In this document: one piece after another, positions 36,601 to 47,896 of the stretch
How positions within the stretch are numbered: the first letter of the stretch is position 1
Layout: each line of letters starts with the position of its first letter
Assembly (NCBI GenBank): GCA_025766275.1
Contig: JAFKAC010000154.1
Coordinates: 45,600 to 109,599, forward strand
From: Lactarius indigo
Lineage: Eukaryota; Basidiomycota; Agaricomycetes; Russulales; Russulaceae
Reading direction: 5' to 3'
Length of the DNA stretch: 64,000 nucleotides
Made by a program: the position numbers and the translations under genes
The notes under the pieces: generated by a model
What the model was told of the DNA's origin: nothing
The model's database searches: none
What the model saw: the letters and a program-made list of their open reading frames with translations, nothing else

Positions 36601-38119
36601 TTGCAGTTTGCCGAGGCAAAAATCCAGGAGCTCGAAACCAGGCTTGAGGACGAGAGTCGCGAATCTTCGGACATGGGTGTCCTTCGGCAGAGGATCTCGG
36701 AAGAGATGGACGACGAGCGCAAGCAGTACCAGAAGGACTTGGCTGAACGTGATTTCACTGCGAATCAGACTCGCAATAAGTACCAAGGTACAGTGGCATT
36801 TTTTATTGAATACCCAGGCTACGAAACCAACATATCATTACGCGTACAGCCGAGCTTAAGCAACTGAGCGAAGGTCAGGGTTTCGCCTGTCGCACACGCC
36901 GGCTTCCATTTGAACTTACTTGGTGTTTAACAGAGTTACAAAGCCAACGAGAGGGGATTAGCAAACTTCGTGAAGAGTTGCGTAAAGCGCGCTCGGACCA
37001 CGACGAACTCTCACTGCGCTACGACGACGAAGTCTATAACGGCGCAGGCTGGAAGAAGGAGCGCGAGCGGTTGGAAACTAAGATCACCGACGTCTCAAGG
37101 GCCTACGACTCGTCAGTAGCTGCCCAGGCCGAACAGCAATCACAAATCGTCGCGTTGCACTCGCAAGTGCGCGAGCTTCGTAGCGTACTTAACGATGCCG
37201 AAGCGGACCGTGCTCTGCTACAGAAGGCGAGGCGGGGGCTACAAGCGGAGCTCGAGACCATCAAGATGGATGCAGTCGACCCCACCAAGATGAATTCGGA
37301 CCGCGAGCTCCAGACTCTGCACCTGAAGAATCAAGATTTAGAGCGCGCACTAGAAGAAAGAGCTGACAGAGTGGAGATGGCATACGAGCGCATGAAGAAG
37401 GCAGAACTTCATGCGCAGGATTGCCAAATAGAACTCGGCAAAGTGCGAGTTGAGAACTCCGAGCTGGACAAGCTCAATGTGGGTCGCACTCACGCAAAAG
37501 TCGCTAACGGTTGATCTAATTTTGATTTGATGGACAGGCCAATCTTGAGAAACAGATCAAGGAGCTAAACCTGCGCATCGTTGATCTAGAGACAAAGTCG
37601 TACTCGAGAAACCCACGGTCTTCCTCAGCTGCCACCATTCGCCGCCTGGAGTCTCAAGTGGAGGAACTGACGAGCCAACTGGGTCAGGTGACGAAGGAAC
37701 ACCGCCGCGCCTCCCTTTCGAATGACCGAGATTCCAAGCTACATCAGGAAAGTGAGCGACAGAAATCGAGGCTGGAGGAAGAGATACGTTTATACGAAGC
37801 GAAGGTCGAAGCCATGCGAGCGCAGATGAACGTTATGGTGAGCACCCTCGCAGAAGAAGGTTTGAAATTCCGAATAATTGATGTTGGAACGTTAGCAAAA
37901 GGACGAGAGCGACCTACAACGGGATAAACGTCGCGCAGAACGTGAGGTCACGGATCTCAGGCAGAAATCTCTGAAGTGAGTTTTCTTATGTGTGGGTACG
38001 TCAGCTATTCACACTCGACCAGCCTGGAGCGTCAAGTCGAGAGGTTGCGTGCTCGCTTGGAAAGGCCATCTTCACAACTGGATCATGGGTCACCCTCCAA
38101 TTCGCCACGAAAGACATGA
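30679..38119 (+). CDS. Class II myosin heavy chain
   Basis: This is the conventional myosin that powers the contractile actomyosin ring. The ATG at 30679 starts [19 protein letters not shown], and the SH3-like N-domain has [18 protein letters not shown]. The motor follows with [38 protein letters not shown] and the P-loop [11 protein letters not shown] (about residue 169). Switch I lies in [14 protein letters not shown], the switch II strand in [20 protein letters not shown]. Next are [15 protein letters not shown] and the converter. The neck has two light-chain sites ([18 protein letters not shown] and [18 protein letters not shown]), then [12 protein letters not shown]. The tail is continuous heptad coiled coil of about 1,300 residues, ending SPSNSPRKT at 38119. 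The total is about 2,200 residues with about a dozen introns. Loop 1, after the P-loop helix, holds an insert of about 60 residues rich in Ser, Thr and His (about 31365-31545). Confidence 0.93.
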
Positions 38120-38857
38120 GGTGTATATCGACATAACGGACGTGTGACATTGATCTCTTACGAAATACCCAACACCCTTCTATTGTTTGTACCAGTTTTC
38201 TCCTACTCCTACACCTAACTGTATACTGCTACATTGAATTATGAACGCTCGGGGGCAAAACGCCATACAATGGGTCATGCCGTGGGACGGGAATGATGCA
38301 ACAATACAAGTCGGAAATACTCGAATTCAGGCTCGATCCCCATTATGCCGACTGGCCTGATCCAGATCTCCTTGCTAATCGGGGCTTGCTCGGCCTTGCT
38401 GCACTTAACAATCGGAACGAGTAAATCTGGATCTCGTGTAAGTAGGCACATGGCCAACTGCCGTCGTGTACGATGGAAAGTGAAATATGTGCTCCACGAG
38501 CGTCAATCAGTTCCTAAAATATCTCCATGGTGCGAAAACTAAGAGAACGATCTTGTACACGTTGGCTGTCTGATTTTGTAGTAATAGCAGCCCCACTCTG
38601 GCAACCCCTGCCTTTGACCTTGAGCTTGGCAGGTACTCTGCGACCGGGTCCTGTATAAGTTAGTTGGAAGTGCAGCCAACGCGCGGGGCTAGAGCTGGGA
38701 AAAAGCCGTAATGCCGCAATGTGGCGTATGTGTGTACGGTAAGGTGTTTGGTATGATCCCTTTCCCATGCAGTTGCATGATATATCGTGACTAGAGCTGA
38801 TAGATGCGGCGTTGTTACATTGCGATACCCTCTAGCAGGGACCGTAGATTTCATCCC
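38120..38857. other. Convergent intergenic region
   Basis: About 740 bp lies between the myosin stop and the stop of the BTB gene. A 43-codon frame at 38293-38424 (MMQQYKSEILEFRLDPHYAD start) looks more protein-like than chance. However, it has no recognised domain, so I list it only as a possible gene remnant. Confidence 0.4.
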
Positions 38858-39958
38858 TCACAATAGGGCTTCTGGACCTGTCAACAACATATCAGCAAGC
38901 AAAGCGTACCTCACATATCTTAAGATACTTGCCTGCGCAATGACCTTTTCCACCTCCTGCGCCAATGCAGCACTGAATTTCTTCAAAGCGGCTTTCCCTT
39001 CTTCTTGACATTCCGGACAAAACCCCGTCTCCTCATTGAAGCGTTCAAGTAGTTCGGTCGAAGTGACAGTGCTGCCACGCGGACGATCTTCGAGCAACAA
39101 CAGTGCTCTGCGGAGGTAACCCGTCCACCAATACGGGACCCAGAGACTTCGGGGATGGGCTGATACAAAGTAGAAATGAAATTGGGCGCGGCACGATGAG
39201 GACGTCGTTGGCGCGGGCGGGAACGACGATGACAGGGAGTTGAACCACATCAGTTGTGGCTCAGTAGTTGCTCGGCGAATGCATTCACGGCGGTACTGCA
39301 ACAAGCGATGGTATTGTGACCCCGTGATATCCTTCAAAGCTGATTTATCTGACAGATCCGTTAGTGGGAGGCTGAGCATCTGCTTTGCCGCCTCATTCGC
39401 AACATCCCCGAGCCCGTATCGACTGGCGAGCGCAAAAACGGAAAACGGTCGTGACTCTGCGGCTCGGAAAAGCGCATCCTTGATTGTTTCATCAAAGGCT
39501 TCGATCATATACTTGCGGCGCGCTTCTAGAAACCGACGGATGTCTTCGATATTACTTAGATCGGGGTTTTCAACGGGATAGCAGAGGCGAAGGACGATGT
39601 GAAGCGTGCTGGAATCCTCTGTTAACTCGACGAGAGGGAGACTACGGGTTTGATTATTGCCATCGAGAGGTAGGACCTCAGGAGTAGTATCGGGTAATTC
39701 AAACATGTCTTTGAACACCACGGACACTTTAGCGAGGACTGGCTTGAGGACGAAAAAGTCGACATTATCTGATGACCGTAAGATTACAGTAAGGCCGGGC
39801 CAGATGTCATGGAATGGGGGGCCAGCATCGCGCGTTGTGTCGGGTTGAGAAACTGGAGAAGACGCACGCGACATGAACGAGGCAAAGAGAGAAAGCTGTT
39901 GAGCATGGGAAAGAACATCATGCTTTTGGGGATGACTTTTCGAGCCATCGAAGGTCAA
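38858..39958 (-). CDS. BTB/POZ domain protein
   Basis: This protein carries a BTB domain of the type expanded in Agaricomycetes. From about residue 40 it reads LTVILRSSDNVDFFVLKPVL, SVVFKDMFELPD, PLVELTEDSSTLHIVLRLCY and then KYMIEAFDETIKDALFRAAE. This is the usual fold with the 'strand, helix, PxV.L.ED, LL..CYP' order. The C-terminal half holds ETGFCPECQEEGK, a CxxC pair with no partner, and no second domain. It appears to be one uninterrupted exon, unlike its neighbours. Translation could start at 39958 or at a second ATG at 39874 (MSRASSPVSQ). Its role is unknown; a Cul3 adaptor function cannot be inferred. It is divergent from SPF1 by 172 bp. Confidence 0.72.
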   Translation of the reverse strand: MTFDGSKSHPQKHDVLSHAQQLSLFASFMSRASSPVSQPDTTRDAGPPFHDIWPGLTVILRSSDNVDFFVLKPVLAKVSVVFKDMFELPDTTPEVLPLDGNNQTRSLPLVELTEDSSTLHIVLRLCYPVENPDLSNIEDIRRFLEARRKYMIEAFDETIKDALFRAAESRPFSVFALASRYGLGDVANEAAKQMLSLPLTDLSDKSALKDITGSQYHRLLQYRRECIRRATTEPQLMWFNSLSSSFPPAPTTSSSCRAQFHFYFVSAHPRSLWVPYWWTGYLRRALLLLEDRPRGSTVTSTELLERFNEETGFCPECQEEGKAALKKFSAALAQEVEKVIAQASILRYVRYALLADMLLTGPEALL

Positions 39959-40130
39959 AGACGGGAGTGGACTGCGAGGATATCTCGTTTATTACGTAAT
40001 TATTACTAAATTCTTTTTGGCGACCTCACCTGCCAACGCTCCGAGTTTTCTTATTCATCCTTGGCCACAGCTCCGAGAGCGAACACCCCAGGTTAACCAG
40101 AACCGACGGGCTCAGCCTCTCGAAATCATC

Positions 40131-43100
40131 ATGTGAGTTTTTCTCCTCGTGAACAGACCTCCTTATAGATTCTCAATGACGTGTAGGGTCTCCGTGAAGA
40201 CCGTCTCGTCAGAGATTTCCGGTACAGACCTACGTGTCTCCATACCTCGTTGGCGCCACATATATGCAGTCCCATTTCTTCCGTTTTACCCTCTATTGGC
40301 CTATGCGTACTACGTCAAGTATGACCAGTGGTTAAAGAGCGAAGAATGGACCTTCCTCGCCTGTGTCTTACTTGGTGCGGGTCATTCCTTGAGTTTTTTG
40401 GTGACACGTTGGAATGCAAGGGCAAAGGCGTGGATTACAACTCGCGAGGCGCGTGTCCACCACGTTTCCTTTCGGATCATGCTGACGCTGGATTCAGGCG
40501 CGCTCACTCACAGAGGCGGACTGCATTCGCATCAACCCTGCTCCTCACCGTGGGCAGGGAGAGATCGTGCCCCTTCTCAAACGCGTCCCATCTGATCACG
40601 CTACATACTCGTTCAGCTATCAACAGGACACCTACTCTGTGCACTCCGTTGAGCCAATTACTTTCGGTCTACTCCCGTATCCCTCGTCAACGCACCCTCC
40701 TCTCTCTACCTATCGCAATCCTGTCGGTTTGCGTGCCTCTGATCTTCCAGCGCTCCAGTCAATGTACGGGAAGAACGAATTCAACATCCCGATTCCGTCT
40801 TTCGGTTCGCTGTTTGCAGAGCACGCTACGGCACCGTTCTTCGTCTTTCAGATCTTCTGTGTTGCACTGTGGATGCTCGATGAGTATTGGTACTATAGCC
40901 TCTTCACACTTTTCATGCTCGTCGTTTTTGAGTGCACCGTCGTGTGGCAGGTGTGTAATCATGTGATTTTAACGCTCACTATTTGCCTCATCCTCCTCCC
41001 TTTGATAGCGTCTTAGGACACTAACTGAGTTCCGCACTATGTCTGTTGCTCCGTTTCCCATCCAGGTGCTAAGGGACTCCAAGTGGTCTGTTTTGCAATC
41101 TGATGAGCTACTTCCTGGAGACGTTGTTTCTCTTGGTATTTACTCTATCTTCAAATGCGCGTGTGATCCTCTCTGACACAATCCAGTGCGCAGCCATCAG
41201 TCAGAAACCAATATTCCAGCAGACGTGCTTTTGATTCAAGGAACTTGCATCGTGAATGAGGCGATGCTCTCCGGCGAGTCGACTCCGCTACTAAAGGAGT
41301 CGATAGAACTTTTAGATGCAAGCGACAAACTGGATGCGGATGGTCAGCACAAGGGCACTATGTTATTTAGTGGAACGAAACTCCTTCAAGGCAGCAATGG
41401 TGGTGTGTATATTTCAGTGTACTCCTATTCGTTCTCATCTCCGTGCGCCGCTACCCTAGGGAACACTCCTGATGGTGGATGCCTCGGCGTTGTTTTGCGC
41501 ACTGGGTTTGGTACCGCTCAAGGACAGCTTGTTCGCACAATGGTTTTCTCCACTGAGCGAGTATCCGCGAATAATCTCGAGTCCTTCCTTTTCATCGGGT
41601 TCTTGCTCATATTTGCAATCGCGGCGAGCTGGTACGTTTGGGTCAAGGGTAAGGACACCCTTACAGTACCTGAGACCTCTTTCGCTAAGTGAATTGTCAC
41701 TCTAGGTATTGAGAGGAATCTGAAAAAGTCAAAACTGTTACTCGACTGCGTGTTAATCGTTACGAGCGTGGTGCCACCGGAACTACCTATGGAGTTGTCT
41801 CTAGCTGTAAACGCCTCTCTGGTTGCTTTGTCAAAGTTCGGTAAGACCTCCGCAGATTGCGTGTAGAATTGGTGCCTCAGCCTCCTTTCAGCAATATTCT
41901 GTACAGAACCTTTCCGGATTCCTTTTGCAGGACGCGTCGACATCTGCTGTTTTGACAAGACGGGCACGATCACCGCAGAGAATCTTGTTGTTGAGGGTAT
42001 CGCCGGTGTCGAGTGGGTGCCTTCGTCTATCATAACGTGTCTCTTCTCATTCACTTGTCAGCCCATCCGATCGTTTGAAACTTGTGGACGTAAAAGCAAC
42101 TTCCCGCGAAACGACATTGTGCCTAGCAGGCGCGCACGCCCTGGTTCGATTAGACGATGGCACTGTTGTTGGCGACCCAATGGAGAAGACCACCCTTGAG
42201 TCCCTTGAGTGGCAGATAGGCAATGGAGACGGTGTATCGCCTGCCTCTCTTTCAGCCCCCCATCGCACAATACTCTCGATTCGCCGTCGCTTCCAGTTTT
42301 CTTCTGCACTGAAAAGAATGTCCACAATTTCTACCCTTCCTGGTGGTCGTGGTTTGGTCGCAGTCAAAGGGGCCCCAGAGACGCTAAAAGCTATGCTGGC
42401 CCACGTTCCCGCGGACTATGACGAAACGTATAAATGGTACACGCGTCGTGGAAGCCGCGTACTCGCTCTTGGCATGAAGGAATACGAATCTATCTCAATG
42501 GACAGGGCACGTATTAGGGCAATGTTTTTGGGACGAGTGCTGACAACTCCATTAGATCAAGAAGCTGAATCGGGACGAAGTCGAGAGTCACCTGAAATTT
42601 GCCGGGTTCCTGATTTTTCACTCGCCGCTTAAACCGGATGCAGTGGAGGCACTCAAGATGTTGGCCGATTCATCGCACCGGGTTCGTTATTGTAATTACC
42701 ATTTTAGAGAAAGAGACACTCACATGAACTGGTAGTGCATCATGATTACTGGAGACAACCCTCTCACTGCTCTTCACGTTGCCCGCGACGTTGAGATTGT
42801 CGACCGGGAGGCGTTAATCTTAGATCTGAAAGAAAATCCGGCCCATGAAGCGGGTAAGTGAGACGACGTCTCCCGGATTTATTGAAAGCTAATTCTTCTG
42901 GGAGACCTTGAATGGCGTACTGTCGACGAAACCAAGATAATTCCTGTTGACCCGACAGAACCATTGGACCAAGAGCTATTAGACAACTACGACATCTGCA
43001 TCACGGGAGTGGCCCTCAAGCAGTTCATGTCGCAGCCGAGTTGGAAGGAACTTGTGCAGCATACGTGGGTGTACGCCCGGGTGTCACCGTTGCAGAAGGA

Positions 43101-44658
43101 ATTTATTGTGACCTCACTACGTGGCCTTGGCTACACAACTTTGATGGCTGGCGACGGTACAAATGATGTTGGTGCACTCAAGCAGGCGCACATCGGCGTG
43201 GCTCTTCTAGACGGGACACCCGAGGACCTCCAAAAAATTGCGGAGCGCGAGCGTCTGGATCGCATCAAAAAAGTTTATGAGAGTCAGCTTAAGATATCTT
43301 CCCGGTTTAACCAGCCGCCACCTCCAGTTCCACCGGCTATTGCACACTTAGTTCCAGATGCCGTCGCGGCCCAGCAAAGAGCAGCAGCTGATCAGGTCGA
43401 GGCACGAGCGAGGAATCCTTTGGAAAAGGTCCGTCGACGTCCTGTCCTTTAAGCTAACATTATGACCTCTCTTTCCTCCAGTTTGACGTCGCTACCATTA
43501 CGAACGCTCTGGCAGACATGGAAGGCGATGAAGACGTCCCGAAAATCAAATTAGGCGACGCATCTTGTGCGGCCCCTTTTACGTCGAAGCTATCTAATGT
43601 CTCTGCGAGTGAGTTATCTGTAGCTATTGATTCTATTATTTTATATTGAATATTCGGCAGTTACGCATATCATCCGCCAAGGACGGTGCACACTCGTTGC
43701 CACTATTCAAATGTACAAGATTTTGGCATTAAATTGTCTAATCACCGCGTACAGTCTCAGCGTGCAATATCTAGATGGAATTAAGTTCGGCGACTATCAG
43801 GTCACAGTCACCGGGATGTTGATGTCCGTGTGTTTTTTGTGCATTTCCCGAGCGAAGGTCTGCACCGGCTCTTTTGACTTTTCACACGCGTTCTAAACTT
43901 GACGTTGCAGCCGGTGGAGAAGCTATCTCGCGAACGGCCTCTGAGCAACATTTTCAATTTCTACGTGCTTCTATCCGTACTATTGCAATTTGCACTTCAC
44001 ATCGGATCGATGGTTTATATCACGGAACTTGCGCATGGACTGGAAGAGTATGTTATCGTTGCTACTCCGCTGTGTCACGCGCCGCGCGTTGCTGACAATT
44101 CTCGATCAGCCGTGGTCCCATAGACCTGGAGGCCAAGTTTGAGGCGAACTTGCTAAACACGGCCGTGTTCTTACTCGGGCTCTCTCAGCAAGTGTCGACA
44201 TTTGCTATTAATTTCCAGGTCAGTCCAGCTTGGTTTATTCCTGGCGGCTCTCATCACCTTATTTCGCAGGGACGGCCCTTCCGCGAGGGTATTCGGGAGA
44301 ACAGTGCGTTATACTGGGGACTGGTTGGAGCTAGCGCTGTTGCCTTCTCGGGGGCGACTGATTTTATGCCCGAGCTTAATCGATGGTTGCAGGTGGTTGA
44401 AATGGACAATGCGGTCCGTTGTCCGTTTTAGCGTGCTTGGCCTGGGCTAACTCCCAACAGTTCAAAGTCCGTCTCACCGCTTCTATGATTATTGACTTCA
44501 TTGGCTGTTGGGCGATTGAGCAAGTCTGCAAGTACCTGTTTGCTGACCTCGAGCCCAAATCCCTCGTCACCCGCGGACGAGAGAGACGCGAGAGACGCCG
44601 AGCCGTAGAGTTAGCAATACAGGCACAAAAATCTGATGACGAGAAGAAGACACAGTGA
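40131..44658 (+). CDS. SPF1: P5A-type ATPase Spf1 (ER transmembrane-helix dislocase)
   Basis: Spf1/ATP13A1 removes mistargeted tail-anchored and mis-inserted helices from the ER membrane. Membrane and actuator blocks include [28 protein letters not shown] and [19 protein letters not shown]. The P5A signature [20 protein letters not shown] is at about 41765-41825. The phosphorylation site is [20 protein letters not shown] (about 41950), followed by [31 protein letters not shown] and [20 protein letters not shown]. The C-terminal membrane segments end at KSDDEKKTQ (stop 44656). About 1,180 residues, with about 14 introns. The likely start codon is split: AT at 40131-40132, a 54-nt intron (GTGAGT...GTGTAG), then G-GTC giving [11 protein letters not shown]. 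The alternative start is an ATG at about 40176. Confidence 0.92.
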
Positions 44659-45085
44659 TCTAAACTACTCGCGTCACGATCTTCCGCCTTACCCTCACTG
44701 GACGTTGTTAGCTCAATCGTATAGAATACTTATCTTGTCCGATTGGATCAATGGACCTGGTGTTTGGCCATGCCGGCCCCTGTCACCGCGCTTATGTTCA
44801 TCACTCCGGCGTTTCCTACTTCTCGGCCGGTCTCTTGACTTTCCGAGTTGATGGGGCGCGAGGCGTCTCTCGGCTCCGCTTCCAAGTGGGCTCATGTGCT
44901 CCGAACGAGGCACATTGACAGTGCGTAGAATTCCTGGTGGGAACCCCGCCCCGGATGCTGACCTTGTCAGAGGTCGTGAAGCTAGAACACGCGAGTGCTA
45001 TGATTTTAGCGTTCAGTTCGTGCATCAAAAAATGAACTATAAGAAATGGTCTCCATTTTTTGTGTGACCCCCCGCCAGTGCCATC
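44659..45085. other. Intergenic spacer
   Basis: This 427-bp stretch between SPF1 and the P450 (same strand) has no recognised gene. It contains terminator-side sequence of SPF1 and the P450 promoter, with an AAAAAATGAACTATAAGAAA element 50 bp before the start. Confidence 0.4.
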
Positions 45086-47037
45086 ATGTCAACCCCATTC
45101 TCTCGATTCTTTCCAACTGCTAGACAGGACGGCACCTTCATCCATGGAGGAATGCCCATCTTGCTTATAATCTTTGGGGTCCTGTGCTGTATCCACTACG
45201 CCCGTAGCCCTTGGCGTAAGCTCCCCCCAGGCCCTCGCGGCCTCCCAGTAGTCGGAAATATCAGGCAACTTCAAGACAAAAGGTGGCTGACGTCTCACGA
45301 ATGCAAAGCGACCTACGGTAGGCCTAGTCCATTTTTATCACCGGTCTCTAAGTTTGTTGGCAACAGGGGACGTCGTCTATCTGAGCATTTTAGGAAGATC
45401 GATCATCGTACTGAATTCACAGAAGGCTGCAGCCGACCTACTCGGACGGCGTGCCCGAGTCTATTCTGATAGACCCCGTTTCATCGTGGCATCAGAAATA
45501 TTAACAGGTGGGTTGGAAGTCAGCTTCCTCCAGTATGGAGTACTGTGAGCAGTCCCTTCCACTCTATGTCTTTAGTCCCTCTGAACGAGACCGCTATTAG
45601 CTGGCGGCGAATGCGCAGGGCGGCCCACGAAGGGTTGCACAAAAAGGCCGCCAAGGCGTTCAATAACGTACAGACGATGGAAGCTGTCTTGCTCGCGGAT
45701 GGAATTCTCGAGAGTCCAGAACAATGGGAAAAACACATGCGGCGCTTTACGGCTTCTATGATCATGACGGCGGTATACGATACTCCCGTTATCCACTCCG
45801 TGGACGACGAATATGTGCGGCGTATCAACGACCACGTCATGCGCGTCGCACAATCAACATTGCCAGGGTCCCATTGGGTTGAACTCCTTCCATGGATGAA
45901 ACACATCCCAAGCAGGTAAGCACCCACTATCTCAGTTCCGTTACCTCTTGAAAGGGCGCTGATGAGTTGCGCTTTCCAGATTCGCGAAATGGAAACGCAC
46001 GGCGGAGGACTGGTTCCGCCGTGACTCCGAAATGTTTGAAAGTCTCGTCGACACTGTCCGCACTAAGTTGGTGAGTTTGAGAAACTTCGCTCTGGCTTGC
46101 CAACATCGAATATATATCCACTGGCAGGCCAAGGGCATCGATCGTCCAAGTCTAAGCGCTACATTGATCAAGAATGAAAGTCGCAATGGTCTCAACGGGC
46201 GGGAGATGGCATGGCTCGCTAGCACGATGTAGTGAGTCATTTTTCACGAGCAAACATTTTCTCTCACCCCGTGGCTGAGTACGACTCTCCTGCACCAGCG
46301 GCGCCGGTGCCGAGACCACGACCAGCTCGATGTATTGGTGGATGCTCGCCATGGTTGCTTTCCCCGAAACCCAACGGCGAGCCCAGGCGGAACTGGACGC
46401 CGTTGTGGGTCGAAGCCGCATCCCGTCTTTCTCCGATCTTCCTAGCCTGCCCTACTTGCGCGCCATGGTCAAGGAGATCCTCCGATGGAGATCCGTTCTA
46501 CCCGTTGGGATTCCCCATTGTTCTCTTGAGGATGACTGGTACGAGGGTATGTTCATTCCCAAGGGAGCGATGTGTCTCGTGAATGTCGGGTTGTGCAACC
46601 AAGACCCCGCCGTCTACGGCGACGATGCGACCCAGTTTGACCCTTCTCGTCACCTCAAAGCAGACGGAACTCTCGCGCCGAGTCCGCCGGACACCCAGGA
46701 CGAAGGCCACATCGTCTACGGCTTCGGAAAGCGGATATGCGTCGGGAGGCATGTGGCAAACGATACGATGTTCATTGCGTTCGCGGTAATGCTGTGGGCC
46801 TCGGAGGTCGTCCCAGCCAAAGACGAGTGCGGAAAAGACATCCCGGTTGACGTGGACGATTATGTCGATAGCGGAATGCTCCAGTGAGTTGATTCGTCCA
46901 CGAAGGCGCAATTACGCTGAATGCTGAGACACGCTTGCAATAGTCTTCCCCTACCCTTCTCGTGCAAGATCACGCCGAGGTTCCCCGAGGTAATCGATAT
47001 TCTTCGCGAAGAGCGCGAACTTCGTGGTCAAACGTAA
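45086..47037 (+). CDS. Cytochrome P450 monooxygenase
   Basis: This is a microsomal P450 with an N-terminal anchor (MPILLIIFGVLCCIHYARS) and the Pro-rich hinge KLPPGPRGLPVVGN. The helix C motif is SWRRMRRAAHEGL. The I-helix oxygen site is AGAETTTSSMYWWMLAM (about 46300), and ExxR appears as KEILRWRSVLPVGIPH. The haem-binding loop YGFGKRICVGRHVAND (about 46720) contains the Cys ligand. The ATG is at 45086 and the stop TAA at 47035. There are about seven introns. The intron 45508-45574 is the only junction choice there that keeps frame. The length is about 520 residues. The sequence resembles fungal clan CYP64/CYP5144-type enzymes, but I cannot name the family or substrate. No other biosynthetic genes are adjacent. 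Confidence 0.88.
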
Positions 47038-47896
47038 ATTCGATCTTCGGCCGCGGCACGTCATTGTGTGCATCCCTCGTTATACCCCATCAGAGTTATG
47101 CAGGATTTGCTTCTTCTTTGACTAACTTTTTGTTTCAACATGAGTATTAATTCTATGGATGAATGAAACTCGTTTCCTGTTATTTGTTTGAAAGGGAACA
47201 TATTACTTGATAAGACAGACGATAAAGAATAAGAGAATCTATAAGGTGCAGCAAATTGGCTCAAAGTGAGGCCCTAGTAATTGCTGGACACCGTCAAGTA
47301 GGCATCGCACTGGCAGACTCAAGGGCAGACTGCGTCATTGACGTGACTCAGGTCAAGTGCCTTTTTTCGGAGTTGGTTTGAGTTTTGGCTCGCCAGGCCC
47401 AACTTTCTCTCCGCGACACTGCTCTCAAGTTGTCCATTGAACTAACGTAGTCACGACTAAACGATTTGCCAACAGCCACTGGCGCAGGCACGTGAGTAAA
47501 TCGCTCTTGTTGACTTTCGGGGATTCGGGAGGGCGGCCAGAGTTATTCAGTTCCCCCGATCTCACATCATCTCACATCAGACTTGTCATCGCGATCCTTG
47601 TCCATCAGGCCAGTGTCACTCTCGGATCTCGAGTCTGCTATCTTTCCCGCCGGTTGAAAGAAGCCACAATAAGCTCCTTGGCAGGGGAAGGCCACCCACA
47701 AGAGCGACGCCCAGAGATGGCAGCACGTGGCTTTTCACATGGACCGACTCTGTTATGATCATTTGATGGTGTCATTATGTATTATACTGTTAAAAGCTAC
47801 ATTGATAGAAATGAGGACATCAGAGCGAAAGCAACTTCACGTTAGGCAGCTGTGCAGCGAATAGACAGGTGATGAGGCTGGTGAGGAAGTGACAAA
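47038..47896. other. Convergent intergenic region
   Basis: About 860 bp separates the P450 stop from the CM1-protein stop. An open frame at 47492-47758 has no recognisable domain. A short tandem repeat CTCACATCATCTCACATCA lies near 47560. I see no RNA gene. Confidence 0.4.

Noticed and set aside
38293..38424. 43-codon frame starting MMQQYKSEILEFRLDPHYAD
   Set aside because: It looks protein-like, but it is short, has no family match by eye, and is overlapped by another open phase.
44659..47037. A secondary-metabolite cluster around the P450
   Set aside because: The neighbours are SPF1 and a spindle-pole protein. There are no synthase, transferase or transporter genes nearby.
47492..47758. 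Open frame of 88 codons between the P450 and the CM1 gene
   Set aside because: No domain, no conserved start context, and composition like the surrounding spacer.
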